A DNA stretch of 64,000 nucleotides from Falciphora oryzae (GCA_000733355.1 JNVV01000001.1:1067218-1131217); one strand, 5' to 3'. Positions 46,640 to 58,300 are shown, counted from the stretch's first letter. Translations and numbers: made by a program. The notes: a model not told the origin generated them from the letters alone.

Positions 46640-48188
46640 ATGAACAGCTCGACGGTGCCCAACATCCTCAGGCCAGGGGGGTCTCAGCGGACCATATCCA
46701 GCACCCCCTTGGGCCTCGCCGACATCCGCCCCCGGGCAGACTCGAGCCTCTCCGACGGCATCCCGGGCAGCATCGCATACGACATTGCCAACACGCAGCA
46801 GGGCAACAGTAACTACCTTGCGCCATGGGCGCTCTACGCCTTCGACTGGTGCAAATACCCTACCCAGGGCAACGGCGCCGGCAAGCTTGCTGTTGGCAGC
46901 TACCTCGAGGACGGTCACAACTTTGTACGTGAGCCTGGTGGCGTGCCTTGGCTGCGTCGCCATATCTCGGGACTTGGTCGACGCAGGTTTACTGACCGCG
47001 ACGGCGCGCATCGCAGATACAAATCCTCGATACTCAAGTCATGCCCACCCCCACCGACTCGTACGTGCCCGGCAGCTCGAGAAACTGCCTGGAGTTCACA
47101 AAAATCGCCGAGGCGACACATTCTTATCCTGTCACGCGTCTGCTGTGGGAGCCGCCATCGTCGCAGAAGCAGTCGACCGACCTGCTCGCTACCTCAGGCG
47201 ACCATTTGAGGCTCTGGTCGCTGCCCTCAGACGCGTCGGCGTCGCACACCAGCAACTCGATAAACCGCAGCGGCAGGGACGCACCGCCCTCGGCCAAGCT
47301 TACGCCACTAGCGCTGCTCTCCAACTCCAAGACTCCCGACCACACGGCGCCGCTCACATCGCTCGACTGGAACCAGGTCTCCCAGAACCTCATTATAACA
47401 TCGAGCATCGACACCACGTGCACTATCTGGGACATACCATCGCTCACCGCCAAGACCCAGCTCATCGCGCACGATAAAGAGGTGTATGACGTCCGTTTCT
47501 GCGCCAACAGCGTCGACGTATTTGTCAGCTGCGGTCAGGATGGCAGCGTTCGCATGTTCGATCTGAGGAGCCTGGAACACAGTACCATCATCTACGAGCC
47601 GACTGGCAAGGACGATAAGGGTAAGCTCCGGGAGTCGATGCCGCCCACCCTCCTGGCTGTTGAGAGGGGTTTCCCATATACTGACTTTCTGGTGATGGCA
47701 TCGCCTATGTAGACCCCAACGGAGGCAGGATAAGCCCGACCCTGGCCCAGCAAACCATGTCCAACCCTCCCCCGCTACTGAGGCTCGCCACGTCGCCACA
47801 TGACACGCACCTCCTGGCCACCTTCGCCCAGGATTCCAACGTGATCCGTATCCTCGATGTGCGGCAACCCGGCCAGGCCCTGCTGGAGCTGCGTGGCCAC
47901 GGTGGCTCGCTCAACTGCATCGAGTGGTCTCCGCTCCGGAGAGGCACCCTGGCTTCAGGCGGCGACGACTGCCAGGTCCTGATCTGGGACCTGCTCAACA
48001 ACCAGTCCTCAGGGGCCCCTGGGATCAACGGGGCGCCCCAGCCCGATAACGTGCGCAGCCCGGTGGCTAGCTGGCAGTGTGATTACGAGATCGGCAACCT
48101 GGGCTGGACTCCGCAGCTCCCTAACAGCGATAACGGAGAGTGGCTCGGAGTGAGCGCCGGGCGCGGGATCTGGGGCGTCAAGGTATGA
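46640..48188 (+). CDS. WD40 adaptor protein, DCAF7/WDR68 (LWD1, AN11) family
   Basis: Three exons, 46640-46924, 47017-47620, 47713-48188 (454 aa). The segments YLAPWALYAFDWCKYP, LAVGSYLEDGHNFIQILD (joined by splicing), TRLLWEPP, DLLATSGDHLRLWSL, APLTSLDWNQVSQNLIITSSIDTTCTIWD, TQLIAHDKEVYDVRF and DGSVRMFDLRSLEHSTIIYE are the hallmark of DCAF7 orthologues (yeast YPL247C), which scaffold DYRK/HIPK-type kinases and CUL4 complexes. The last blades, SLNCIEWSP and GGDDCQVLIWDL, complete the propeller. Fungal copies have an extra Ser/Thr-rich N-terminus and an inserted loop near 170, as here. The Peroxin-7 resemblance is only general WD40 similarity. Confidence 0.92.
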
Positions 48189-49328
48189 CCGGGCATCGAT
48201 CGGCCTGGGCGCGGAGAAGAAGAAGACGCAGCAGAAGCACGCGGAAAAAACGCGATTCTGCCAGGTCGTCGTGACGGAGCAGCAAAGCAAACAAGGATGG
48301 AGCATTCAAGCCATGAGGCGCGGACGTGTCGCCTACTGATGTGTCGGGGCGGCGAGGCAGGGGAATCACTACACACAAAATTCCATTCCGTCAACCCCCA
48401 GAACATGGTTGCGGCGTCCAAGGGGCAAGAACTCGTGTAATTGCGCTATACGTCGCAACACGCCACCCTCGTGTATATGCCTCGACGGTGTTGATGGCTG
48501 ATGGCACCACGGGACCCAGGCAAGCCCAGGCTCATGATTACCTAAGTGCTGGCTTTGGTCACCACAAACTATCATGTACGATGCGAGACTCGCAGCCAGC
48601 CCCTGTCCAACCACGGTACGGCTAGCGGCCGGCCGTTCGCGTCGCATTATCAGATTTATTCAGCCACCAGCGGGCAAGAATGCTCATCTCTGCACTAGCG
48701 TCCGACAGCCGCTTTCTTCACCTCGGCGATTGGTTGTTGGGTGCCGGTTGGTTGTCGATATTTTTGTGGGTGTTTTGTCATGAAAAGCAGACGTAGGAAG
48801 TGGCGGCATGGGAAGCAGCTCGGTCTCAGTTGGGTCTTTCTTTGTGCATTTGCGTGAGAAAGGAAAGCATCACTTCGACATTGGCACGGACAACTAGGTT
48901 GGGTTCAAAGACACGGGCGGGTCATGGGTCTGTCTGTATATAGCAAGCAGCCCAGAAAGGGGGTTCTTTGGGGATGATCTGTCTGGCTTGGATTCAATAC
49001 CATCATTGGCAACCGGCCGAGTCGCACACATCGCTGGGCAGTCGGCCTTGTGGTCCAACGCTGGCCAAGCTTTGGCAGTCGGGCTGGCGTGGTGTTGGTG
49101 TGGTGGGGCGGGGCCCCCACCTTGAAGCTCCCGTATTTGACATCACGTCACAACGGATCGCCACCCGCAGCCGACCTCACCAAGCTCGCAGCTCCCCAAT
49201 AGCCTCGCCCGTCACCCTTGCATTCTGTCCGGGCACCCAGCCGACTGACTTATAGTCTTTGCGGTCTGGTCAGAAGGGACGGGTCAAAGATCCACGCAGA
49301 ACACGCCCAGAGTCGCACGCCACCCACC
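48189..49328. other. Intergenic between WD40 and adenylyltransferase genes
   Basis: No gene recognised. Three prime flank of the WD40 gene, then promoter of the adenylyltransferase gene. Confidence 0.5.
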
Positions 49329-50672
49329 ATGCAGCGCGGCCAGCAGCTCCCATCCCTGCTCCTGCTACCCGCCCCACCGGTCCCGGCGAGCAGGGAGAGC
49401 CTCGCGGCCGCATACGGGCCGCCGCTGGACGCCGCCATCTCGCGCGCCGCAGACCCCGCGGCGCCGGCCGTGCTCGTCGTGGCGCTGGCCTGCCCAGGGC
49501 TCCTGGCGGGGCGGTTCCAACACGCGAAGCGACTGGCCGACTGGGGTAGCGCCCAGTCGCTGGCCGCCGGCGTCTACGCCATCGCCTCGGCCGTCTGCGC
49601 GCGACGCGCCATCCACGCGTGCATCAACGGCGGGCCGGGCTCCGTCGACGTGCGCGTGGTGCTGGTCGACCACCCCCGGAGTGGTGGCGGTGTCAACGGC
49701 GCTGCTGCTGCCGCCGCCCCTGTCGCGGTGGGCGGAGGAGGAGGAGGCAAGAACGCGGGCATCGAGCCGAACAACACGGCCGTCGTCGACCTCGCCATCT
49801 TTGCCGCCGCCTACCACCCCTGGCGCACAATCTTCCACTGCAGCACTGAGGCCGGCCTGGGCCTCTTTGCCGACTACCTGCGCCTCGCCGAGGGCAGGCA
49901 GGTGCTCCGCCAGGACCAGCTGGTCGCCGTGGACGGCGGGCTCACAATGAGCGTGGCGGCGGCGGCGGCGGTAGCTCTGCAGCCGGCCCCGGCAGAAGCG
50001 GACAGCGGGCCGCCCAAGGGCCACCACCGCACCGTCTGCATCGGCGGCACCTTCGACCACCTGCATGCTGGCCACAAGCTCCTCCTCACCGGCGGCGCCC
50101 TGCTCCTAGAAATGCCCAGGGTCGAGGAGGGATTACCCGCCCCGAAGCCAGCCCGCTTCATAATTGGGGTTACCGGCGAGGAGCTGCTGAAAAACAAGAA
50201 GCACGCCGAGCTGGTCGAGCCCTGGGACCGCCGCGCCAGGGGCGTCATCGACTTCCTGTCCACCCTGCTCGAGCTGCGGCCGACGGGCTGGAAGCCCAAG
50301 GGAGACGGCGGTCTAGAACAACGGCAAGAATCCAGCAGCTACAAAATTGTCGAGGCAGACGGCGACTTCCGCGCCTCTTTCCGAGATGGGGCTGTCTCGG
50401 TAGAATGTGTGCGAATACAGGACGCCTTCGGCCCCACCATAACCATGCCAGAACTCCCGTCCCTGGTCGTCTCGGCCGAGACGAGGTCTGGCGGTCAAGC
50501 AGTAAACGACAAACGCGCCGAGCTTGGCTGGGCACCCCTGCAGATCTTCCAGGTTGACGTCCTCGACGCCAGCAGCGGTGAGGATCACGATGGGGAGCAG
50601 CCAACGCCAACCAGTGACTTTGCGTCCAAGATCAGCAGCACAGCCATTCGCAAAGCCCTATCAGAATCCTGA
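49329..50672 (+). CDS. CAB4: Phosphopantetheine adenylyltransferase
   Basis: Single exon, 447 aa. It transfers AMP from ATP to 4'-phosphopantetheine, giving dephospho-CoA, the fourth step of CoA synthesis. The nucleotidyltransferase signature CIGGTFDHLHAGHKLLL (HxGH type) lies near residue 240, VTGEELLKNKKHAELVEPW follows, and the ISSTAIRKAL end matches the family ISS-T-IR motif. The first 200 residues form a poorly conserved helical domain with poly-Ala and poly-Gly tracts, as in other ascomycete copies (the yeast enzyme is about 305 aa). The start at 49329 has context ACCATGC; an upstream in-frame Met at 49218 lacks conservation. Confidence 0.92.
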   Translation: MQRGQQLPSLLLLPAPPVPASRESLAAAYGPPLDAAISRAADPAAPAVLVVALACPGLLAGRFQHAKRLADWGSAQSLAAGVYAIASAVCARRAIHACINGGPGSVDVRVVLVDHPRSGGGVNGAAAAAAPVAVGGGGGGKNAGIEPNNTAVVDLAIFAAAYHPWRTIFHCSTEAGLGLFADYLRLAEGRQVLRQDQLVAVDGGLTMSVAAAAAVALQPAPAEADSGPPKGHHRTVCIGGTFDHLHAGHKLLLTGGALLLEMPRVEEGLPAPKPARFIIGVTGEELLKNKKHAELVEPWDRRARGVIDFLSTLLELRPTGWKPKGDGGLEQRQESSSYKIVEADGDFRASFRDGAVSVECVRIQDAFGPTITMPELPSLVVSAETRSGGQAVNDKRAELGWAPLQIFQVDVLDASSGEDHDGEQPTPTSDFASKISSTAIRKALSES

Positions 50673-50966
50673 CCGTGATTTACGTCTGGCGAGTCTCAGG
50701 GACGGCTGCAGCAAGTACTGGCCAATGGCACGGCGGTCTCTTGAAGAGGTAGTCGGTAGGAGCACAGGGAACATGTAAGCGACAATCTGTATCGATCAAT
50801 CTAGCCGTTGCAAAAATAAATGTCTATTTCGTAGCCTCGTAACATGGTGAAGCGCGCCCATTGTAGGTCCCTAGCCCTGCCCATTTCAGTCAAACCATCG
50901 AAAATGCGCGCACGCAATAATTGCCCACACTCGTCTACATTCCTGCCATACTTTTTGTTTTGTGAC
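50673..50966. other. Short convergent spacer
   Basis: About 290 bp of 3' UTR sequence between convergent stops. Confidence 0.6.
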
Positions 50967-52651
50967 TTAAGCAAGCTCACCGATGCCGAGGCTCTCGGCG
51001 TCAGCCTTGACAATGCGGATAGTGTTGGTGTTGCCCATGCCGCCCTTCCAGCCCTGGACAACGACGATAGAGTCTCCCTTGGTCAGAATACCAAGGCCCA
51101 TGGCCTTGGTGACACCCCACTTGATGCGGCGGTCGACGTCCTCCTGCCAGTTGACCTTGGAGAAGTCGGGCTTGGCCTCGGGGAACAGGAAGGGGTAGAC
51201 GCCGCGGTACAGATGGCTGTACCTGGACGCCGACGGGTTGCGGGTCACCATGAAGATGGGGCAGACAGGGCGGTACTTGGACAGGAGGCGGGCCGAGTCA
51301 CCCGACGTGGAGAGAACGATGATGCCACCGGCGTTGAGATCCAGCGAGGCACGGACCGCAGCCATGGCGCACGACTCGACGACGCTGACGGGGCGGTGGA
51401 CCATGCCGCACATCTCCTCGAAGTGGCTGACGTACGGGATGGTGTTCTCGGCCTTGAGACAGGCCTCGCTCATCTCGCGCACGGCCTCGTTAGGGTAGCT
51501 TCCCTTGGCCGTCTCGCCCGACAGCATGACGCAGTCGGAGCCGTCCGTGACAGCGTTGCCAACGTCGCTGATCTCGGCGCGGGTCGGGCGGGGGTTCTTG
51601 ATCATGGACTCAAGCATCTGGGTGGCGCAGATGACGGGCTTGCCGGCCATGTTGCACAGGGCGATCATCTTCTTCTGCGCAGCAAACACCTCGGCGGCAG
51701 GGATCTCGATACCAAGATCACCACGGGCAACCATGACACCGTCAGTCTCGGCAAGAATCTCAGGGAAATTGTTAAGACCCTGGCGGTTCTCGATCTTGGC
51801 AATGATCTGGATGTGGCGGCCCTCCTCGCCAAGAACCTCACGGATGTCCTTGATGTCCTGGCCGCGGCGGATGAAGGACGCGAAGACCATGTCCACATTG
51901 TTCTTGACGCCAAACCGCAGGTCATTCTTGTCCTTCTCAGACAGCGCCGGGAGATCGACGTCGGTGTTGGGCAGGTTCACACCCTTCCTGGAAGAGATGA
52001 AGCCATTGTTGCGGGCGCGGACGCGGACCGTCTTGTCGTCGACGACCTCGAGGACCTCGAAGGCGAGGACGCCGTCGTCGACGTAGATGGTGCGGCCCTT
52101 CTCGATAACCTTGGTGATGTTCTTGTAGTCGACGTACCTATCGTTTGAGATTATACCACGTCAGCGGGCAAAGTTGAGGCGGGCAAGGAACAAAACATCA
52201 CCATAGGCACAGGCATAGCTAGGTAGGCAGATACGTACATGTTCTCCGTGTCGCAGGCAGTCGCGTACTTCTCGTCCGTGGTGAAGTTCAGCTCGGCGCC
52301 GGCAGAGATGGGTAGATCCTGATCACCCTTAGTGTTGCCGGTCCGGATCTCGGGGCCCTTGGTGTCAAGGGCAATGGCAACCTGGCGGCCGGGCATGGCC
52401 TTCTCGGCAGCGCGGGCATTGTCGATAACGGATTGGTGGTACTCGTAGCTGCCGTGGGAGAAGTTCATGCGAACGACGTTCAGACCGGCCTTGCGGAGCT
52501 CATTGAGGGCCTCGACCGAGTTGGTCTTGGGGCCAATGGTGCAGATGATGGAAGTCCGGCGGTAGTTCTTGGCCGGCTGCACCGCCGTGTCCAGCTGGGC
52601 CAGCCAGTTGATGCGGCCGCCGGTGTAGAGGTGGTCCAGAGCGGTGGCCAT
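50967..52651 (-). CDS. PYK1: Pyruvate kinase
   Basis: Two exons, 52651-52239 and 52137-50967 (527 aa). It converts phosphoenolpyruvate and ADP to pyruvate and ATP, the last glycolytic step. [64 protein letters not shown] (signature with catalytic region), [13 protein letters not shown] and [14 protein letters not shown] are all intact; the B-domain starts at the splice point ENM-YVDYKN. The C-terminal allosteric domain ends [15 protein letters not shown]. The intron junction reads AT|GTACGT and TAG|GTACGTC. Only one intron is present and codon use is strongly biased, as in highly expressed genes. Confidence 0.97.
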
Positions 52652-53790
52652 TGTTAGCTCTGATTATTGCGTGGTGGTTCTTTGGGGTGTCTGGGTATCT
52701 TGCTGGGGTGTTTGCTGGGTGAATTCCTCAGGGCGATATGATTGAGGAAGAGGAGAAGGAAAAGACAGGTCTTGAATAAGAACTCTCAAGATCCTGTTGG
52801 GGGATGGAGAAGGAGCTGTGCCGTCTGAGACGCAGCAGCTTGAGCAGGAACGACGGTTTTTGACGTGGAGAATGGACGTGCCAAAAGTGCCTCAACAACC
52901 AAGTGGCCAAGAAAAAAAAAGCCGCCTAGAGCTTGCCCGTGCTCCTCTGCGGCGCTTGCCTCAGTGGTCCCGTTGGAGTCGCGGGCAACGGCCCTCGATC
53001 CGCAAGCTGTTGACCCCTCCTTTCCCAACAGGGTAGGTGGGCAGCCCTCTCGGCCATCCATGGTGGGGGTCGCCCGCCCAGCCATTTGGGTGGTCAGGAT
53101 AAGCACCGTGGGCCACTTATCATGCGACGACTGGACGAGAAGTGCCTGGCACATTCCCCCGTGTCCGGAGGTGCAGATGTCGGGCTGCTTGAGGAATCAA
53201 CTTGACGAGAGGATCTCGTTAGTGCTAGGGCCAGCCTGCGAGTATCCTTGAAGGCGCATGTCGCGGGCCAGGTACCTAAATGGATGGCGGAGAGATCCAT
53301 CCATTTTTGTTCTGGCGGTTTTCCGACTCTCCATTGCGCTCAGCCTGCGGCTATCACGTGACCACAATCAGCTGACGTGGCTGGAAAAAGACGTGGCTTT
53401 CGTGAGCTGGCCATGTGCTGTGCTGTGCGTGGCGTGTTTCCAGCACGGCCTCCCAGGGTCCTGAAAGGCGGAAAGGCTGGGCTGCTGGGGTGGTCGGGAG
53501 CTCGTGCCACTTACCGGCACAGGCAGACGCAGGGGGGACATCGCGGCCCAGACTTCGACTCTCGCCAACTTCAATGCTTCGCCGCCGACGTTGGCCTCGC
53601 ACAAGCTCTCCCCGATCAACAACGCTTCGCCTGCAGAAATAACCTGCCTCGTCGTCGCGCCACAAACGAACGATCGATCGACCGCCGCGGCCCCGACCCA
53701 AACAAACCCTTACCGCATCTGACCTCATTTGGTCTCGCTGAGCAGCCCCGACACCGCCCAACGCAACAACAGCCCCTGAAACCAGTCAAT
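52652..53790. other. Divergent promoter region of pyruvate kinase and DUF1748 gene
   Basis: No gene recognised. Contains CT-rich leader sequence near the pyruvate kinase start. Confidence 0.5.
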
Positions 53791-54248
53791 ATGGTGGTAG
53801 GTATCTCTCCTCGCTCGTGCCCGACGGAACCCGGGGCTGCTGCTCCTCCCGGCGACGCCATCCGGGTTTCTTTCTGTGGACGCTGTCTAAAAAGCAGGCA
53901 CAGCTCCTCACTTTACTGACATTCGGCCTGTGGTCAAAGGTCGGAAGACTGACGCACTACGCGTTTGACGCCGTTCTTTGTAAGTTCGCGACTTCTCCCT
54001 CTCCCTACTGCGCAGCGCGACCAGCGTTGCCATGGTACCTTTTTGCTTTGGCGCGTGCAGAGGACCAAGTGACTGACTCACCGCTCTCATTCGTTTTAGT
54101 CTCGGCGTTCCTGGCCGGCATGAAGCGCTCGACGGGCCTGACGTGAGTTCGACAAATCCATCATCCATGCCGTGTGCCGCGAATCCGGCCACAAAAATTC
54201 GCTTTTGCTCTTGGCTGCGCCGACGCCCCTTTTGGTCGGCCGCAAAAC

Positions 54249-54279
<31 letters not shown>

Positions 54280-54458
54280 CGGGAAACGAGTGCTAACCCC
54301 TGGCTCTGACTGTGCGCAGGCTCAAGACGGACCGCATCGCTGGCGAGAACAAGGACCTGAACGGCTGGCTCGGAAAATACCTTGGTGTCGGCGAGTGGCT
54401 CCTGGACCAGTCCGTCGCCGTGGCGGGGTCGAGCGGATGGTTTGAGAGGACTCGCTGA
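53791..54458 (+). CDS. DUF1748 small protein
   Basis: Four exons, 53791-53796, 53940-53979, 54100-54142, 54320-54458, giving 75 aa. The first exon codes for Met-Val only. The spliced start MVVGRLTHYAFDAVLFSAFLAG, then GMKRSTGLTLKTD, YLGVGEWLLDQSVAVAGSSGWFERTR matches the fungal DUF1748 family over its whole length. The family is conserved in fungi, about 75-80 residues, with one hydrophobic helix; proteomics place some members in mitochondria, but function is unknown. Introns outweigh exons, and the last intron contains an A27 run (54249-54275). No single open frame covers this gene. Confidence 0.88.
54249..54275. repeat. Poly(A) run, 27 bases, inside a DUF1748 gene intron
   Basis: Longest A run in the window; lies between donor GTGAGT and acceptor CGCAG of intron 3. 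Confidence 0.95.
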
Positions 54459-55135
54459 ACCCTCTGCCACCCCGTCCGAGGAAAGGAAGGAGGATGAGAT
54501 GGGAAAGAGAGAATAATGAGAACAAAGTGTCCATGCATCGACGTCGTTTTGTTTTACATCTCGCGAGGTTCTGTCCTTTTGATGGGTTGGCGTTTTGTGG
54601 TGTCCTCTTTTCACTGGGGCCCAGACTTTCATACCGCCTACCTGGTGGCTAACTAGATAGGTTATACATCAAGAAACTGCCCTAACTCAACATTTTTAAA
54701 CCCTTCCTCTAGATACGCCGGGGCCCCCGGGCGGTAGCCGAGGTTATAGGACCAGCCTCCATAACTCGTGCGCGAGGGCGGATCCGGCTGGGAGGAGGAG
54801 GCTCCCGTGTGGCCGATGGCTGGCCCACATATGCCCGGAAAACCCCGATCTTCACGTCCCATTTCATACATCACAACCATGAACTGGCCGCCTATGGCTC
54901 GGGTCTCGTGACGTGCAGAGGGTACCAGACTAGGTAACAAAGAGGTATTTTGCAATTGTCTCCATGCGCCCCAAACTCCTAACACACATCTCCAGTGCCG
55001 ATAATTGTGTCGAAAATAAGTATTCCGTATCTCATGCTGTTGCTCCCATCACCCAACAGGGACTTTCTACTGTCCCAATTGTCAACTCTGGTATCCTCGT
55101 AACGTCTTGTACCATTGCCTTCCACCAAATTTGTC
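54459..55135. other. Intergenic, convergent 3' flanks
   Basis: No gene recognised. Confidence 0.5.
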
Positions 55136-57169
55136 TCATGTTGCATGTTCCATCAGAAACTCTGGTGGGATCTCGTTCTCGCTATCGTCCCTGTCAAGAC
55201 TGGGGACCGAGTCTCCGTCCGTGTCTCGCTGCGCCTGCCCGCCGCGTATAGCCGCCTGTTCTGATGCCGCGGCCTCTTGGTCGGTGTTCCCGATATTCTT
55301 GACTCCTTGGCCAAGTGCCTGGCTGTCCTGGAGATCAACCAGGGCGCCACGGCTCTTGCCTTCTTCTTCTTCTTCTTCGAGCTGTGTGTCTCGCTTCTGC
55401 CGGTTCGCGGTTGGCTCTGCATCCACGGCGGAGCGGGCGAGGCGGGGCGTGTCCTCATCGGTGTCAAGTCCCGAGGCCGTCAAAGCCTCCCGTAGCATCA
55501 TGTGGGCTTCCCTGAACGCCTCGAGCTCAGCACCTATGGCACAGATGAGCAGGTTCCAGTTTTTACGCTCGACAGTCTGTAGGAGATCGTCCAGGCCAGC
55601 AATGACAGCCCGCATCTTCTTCAGCTGTAAACTGAGAGGGTCATCGGTATCGGACTCGGCGCCATTGTCCGCCTTCTCCTCGGCAGTCATTTGTTTCCGT
55701 AGGTCGGCCTCGAAATCGGAGACCAGTTTGACCGCCTGGCGCCAGACCTCGGCCCCCTCCTCGAGGGCCTGCCGTTCCCTGTCGACTGCCGACTTCCGCT
55801 GCTCGAGGATCTCCACCTCCTTGGTCCACCAGTCCGTGGCCATGCCGATAGTCCGCCTCTCAGGACGCAGGTGGAGAAACTCTAGCCCGCCGGGAGAAGC
55901 GTCGTCGAGGAGCGCACCGCCGGACGCTGCAGCAAGCGCAGCCACATCCAGGGGTAGCACGGGCGGGCGCCGGAGCAGGGCAGCGATCTGCGCGTCGACC
56001 TCCTTCAGCGCACCATGGTAGCCGCTCAGGCCCGCATCGCGCCTGTTAGTTAGCGTCGCCAGGTCGTCCTCCAGGCGGCCGCGCCTGGTCCGGAGGAGGG
56101 CCAGGCGCTCCTCCAGCTCCGCCATCTGCGCGCAGACGTCTTCGTGCTCCCCCTGCAGCCCGCGCAGCTCCTGGGCCAGCGGGTCCTCGTCGTCCGACTC
56201 GAGCGCGCGCAGCTCGTCGGCCAGGCCCTTGCGGCGCGTCGACATCTTGCGGGCGCGCACCAGGGCGGCCTTGCGGGACGCGAGGGCCGCCTCGAGCGTC
56301 GCGTCCTCCTCGGCCTTGAGGTCAGCCAGCAGCGACATGGTGCGCCCGAGCCCCGCCCTGGCGGCTCGCAGGCCGATCGGCTTCGCGCGCGGTTGCCGCA
56401 CCGGCATCACCCCGCCATTCGCGTTCGACCGGGTCGGCGGGTCTATGCGCGATTGCGATAGCGGATGATGTTGGTGTCTCCGAGAGTGTTGTCGAGGGCT
56501 GTGGCGGCCAGTGGACGAGGCCCGGCTGCTGCTGCCGAAGACGTCGCTGGCCGCGGCGTCTGAGGAAGCCGCGCTGGGACTGCCGCTCGGGCCCCGGCCC
56601 AGGCCGGCGGATAAGCCGGCTGCCTGCACGTCTAGGAGGTTCTGGGCGTCTCTCTGAAGGGCCTTCTCGCGGCGGGCGAAGCTTTGCCAGGCCGAGTCCG
56701 CCTCGTACTGCGGGCTGCGGTCCCTCGCGGACGATGACCCGCCCCCGCGGCTGAACAGCACGCTGCCTAGGGCTTGCGACGCAGAGAAGCGGTCCCGTTG
56801 GCGGGCCACGACCGAGGCCGGCTTGCCTCCCTCAACATCCCTGTACAGAAGAGTGGAGGTGGCGATCGGGGCGGGCGGGCCAGCAAAAAGTACGCGCTGG
56901 CCGCTCTTGGGGCGCGTCGGGGTGGGTGGGCTCGACATGTCGAAGTTTTCGGTGTCGGATCGCGCGGAGGGGTGGTCGGCGTAGGTCTCGTGGCTAGGTG
57001 GTGGCGAGGAATAGGGATCGGGTCGAGGAGAGAGCTCGTTCATGTCGTATTCGCTCCGCTTAGCCCTGAGGGTAGGGTTCGTGGTGTCCGACTTTGTATG
57101 GAACGGGAGCAGCGGCGGCGCATCTCTAGACAGGCTAAGACGCGGGAGGAAGGAGGTTTTATAGGCCAT
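55136..57169 (-). CDS. Coiled-coil protein, Atg28-like
   Basis: Single exon from the Met at 57169, 677 aa; an in-frame Met at 57286 would add 39 residues of leader-like sequence. The N-terminus (MAYKTSFLPRLSLSRDAPPLLPFHTKSD) and the Ser/Pro-rich first 250 residues are followed by long coiled coils (DLKAEEDATLEAALASRKAALVRARK; LAQELRGLQGEHEDVCAQMAELEERLALLRTRRGRLEDDL; TKEVEILEQRKSAVDRERQALEEG), then a domain with DDLLQTVERKNWNLLICAIGAELEAFREAHMMLREAL. This layout matches filamentous-fungal proteins annotated as autophagy-related protein 28. The name rests on my memory of the family, so treat it as a candidate. The C-terminus is acidic with an EEEEEE run. Confidence 0.7.
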   Translation of the reverse strand: MAYKTSFLPRLSLSRDAPPLLPFHTKSDTTNPTLRAKRSEYDMNELSPRPDPYSSPPPSHETYADHPSARSDTENFDMSSPPTPTRPKSGQRVLFAGPPAPIATSTLLYRDVEGGKPASVVARQRDRFSASQALGSVLFSRGGGSSSARDRSPQYEADSAWQSFARREKALQRDAQNLLDVQAAGLSAGLGRGPSGSPSAASSDAAASDVFGSSSRASSTGRHSPRQHSRRHQHHPLSQSRIDPPTRSNANGGVMPVRQPRAKPIGLRAARAGLGRTMSLLADLKAEEDATLEAALASRKAALVRARKMSTRRKGLADELRALESDDEDPLAQELRGLQGEHEDVCAQMAELEERLALLRTRRGRLEDDLATLTNRRDAGLSGYHGALKEVDAQIAALLRRPPVLPLDVAALAAASGGALLDDASPGGLEFLHLRPERRTIGMATDWWTKEVEILEQRKSAVDRERQALEEGAEVWRQAVKLVSDFEADLRKQMTAEEKADNGAESDTDDPLSLQLKKMRAVIAGLDDLLQTVERKNWNLLICAIGAELEAFREAHMMLREALTASGLDTDEDTPRLARSAVDAEPTANRQKRDTQLEEEEEEGKSRGALVDLQDSQALGQGVKNIGNTDQEAAASEQAAIRGGQAQRDTDGDSVPSLDRDDSENEIPPEFLMEHAT

Positions 57170-58300
57170 ACTTGGTTGTGTGAGCTGGCCATGCGCACAG
57201 AATAGGAGGCCTGTCGGTCGGGGGAGCTGATGGGGTCGCGACGACTCGATACGCAGCAGGTCTGACAAGTTGGGGGCGCGACGCAACAGTTGGATGGATT
57301 TGTCGCGCCAGGTTCCTCGACAGACATCAAATGTAATATCACTGGAATAACAGGATGGAAAGAAAGGACGCGGTAGAGGGTTGGCTCACTCGAGGAGCAA
57401 GAGGTTGATCATCGCCCTGCTGCCCTGGCAGGATTCGAACAAGATCAAGAGCGGCAGGTGCCTGGATGGGGATGGACGGATTCCCAGGCAATGCAAAGCA
57501 AAAGAACAGCCAACCTTACACGGACACTTGCAAATGGAGAGTAAGTGTGAGTCTATGCGGTCGCAGGCGCGATGCCCTTGCTGGCAAAGAATCAGAGCGG
57601 TTAGATGTCTCAGACTTCACGTCGTCTGCCACTCTGTCAGTCACCAAGCACATGTGACCATGCTGGGACGTCCTCGTCGACGCGGTCGACGTGGGAGGTG
57701 GTGGCTGCTGCCGATGAATTGGCCAGTTTGGCCCAGTCTGGTGACTTGAGTGCTCCACTGCCTCTTCCCCTCCACACGACAATTCCGCCGCGGTGCGTGC
57801 TGTGTTGGCCGCAGTACAAGCTCCACTTCAGCTGCAGGGTAGCCAGAATGTTCACTCAAACTTCGCTGTTCAGGATCAAAAACACACACAGAGACGCCTA
57901 ACTGCCATGAATGTGATAGACATGTGTATAGTACATTAGTTGTCCAGTTCTAGTAAGGCGAGCGAGTGCATTAGAAAAAAATTAGGTACGAAGTATAAAT
58001 AAAAATAAAATAAAAAAAAGAAGACGAAAAAAGAGTAGGTACACCCCATTTTGGATACTCCCCAGGTTGGTCCCCATGTGTAGAATGCATTTTTGCCAAC
58101 CAGTAGTCTATGTGCCAGAAACAACCCCGTATTTTGTGAATGCATGAAACGAGACCATTAGACTGTAGAGCCTTGTCCTTCGCTCCGATGTGCAAAGGCG
58201 GTAACCATGGCAGGTGATGACCAGCCTACGTTGCAACGCAGTGAGTGCAATGCAGATGAACCGAGAAAGAAGAAAAGAAAACCAAAAGTTGTTTCCCGCC
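57170..58300. other. Intergenic between Atg28-like and MFS genes
   Basis: No gene recognised; AT-rich at 57900-58060. A tRNA T-arm-like GCAGGATTCGAAC at 57428-57440 does not fold into an arm. Confidence 0.5.

Noticed and set aside
45571..46665. Overlapping frames between SPT5 and the WD40 gene
   Set aside because: They cross T-runs and purine tracts, giving poly-Phe or Arg/Glu low complexity.
46640..48188. Peroxin-7 assignment for the WD40 gene
   Set aside because: The DTTCTIWD, AHDKEVYD and SLEHSTIIYE segments are specific to the DCAF7 family.
50844..52148. Long plus-strand open frame (434 codons) opposite pyruvate kinase
   Set aside because: It is the mirror of GC-biased codons of the pyruvate kinase exon and has no domain.
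57428..57440. tRNA T-arm-like GCAGGATTCGAAC
   Set aside because: The other side of the stem (CAAGA) does not pair and no anticodon or D-arm is found.
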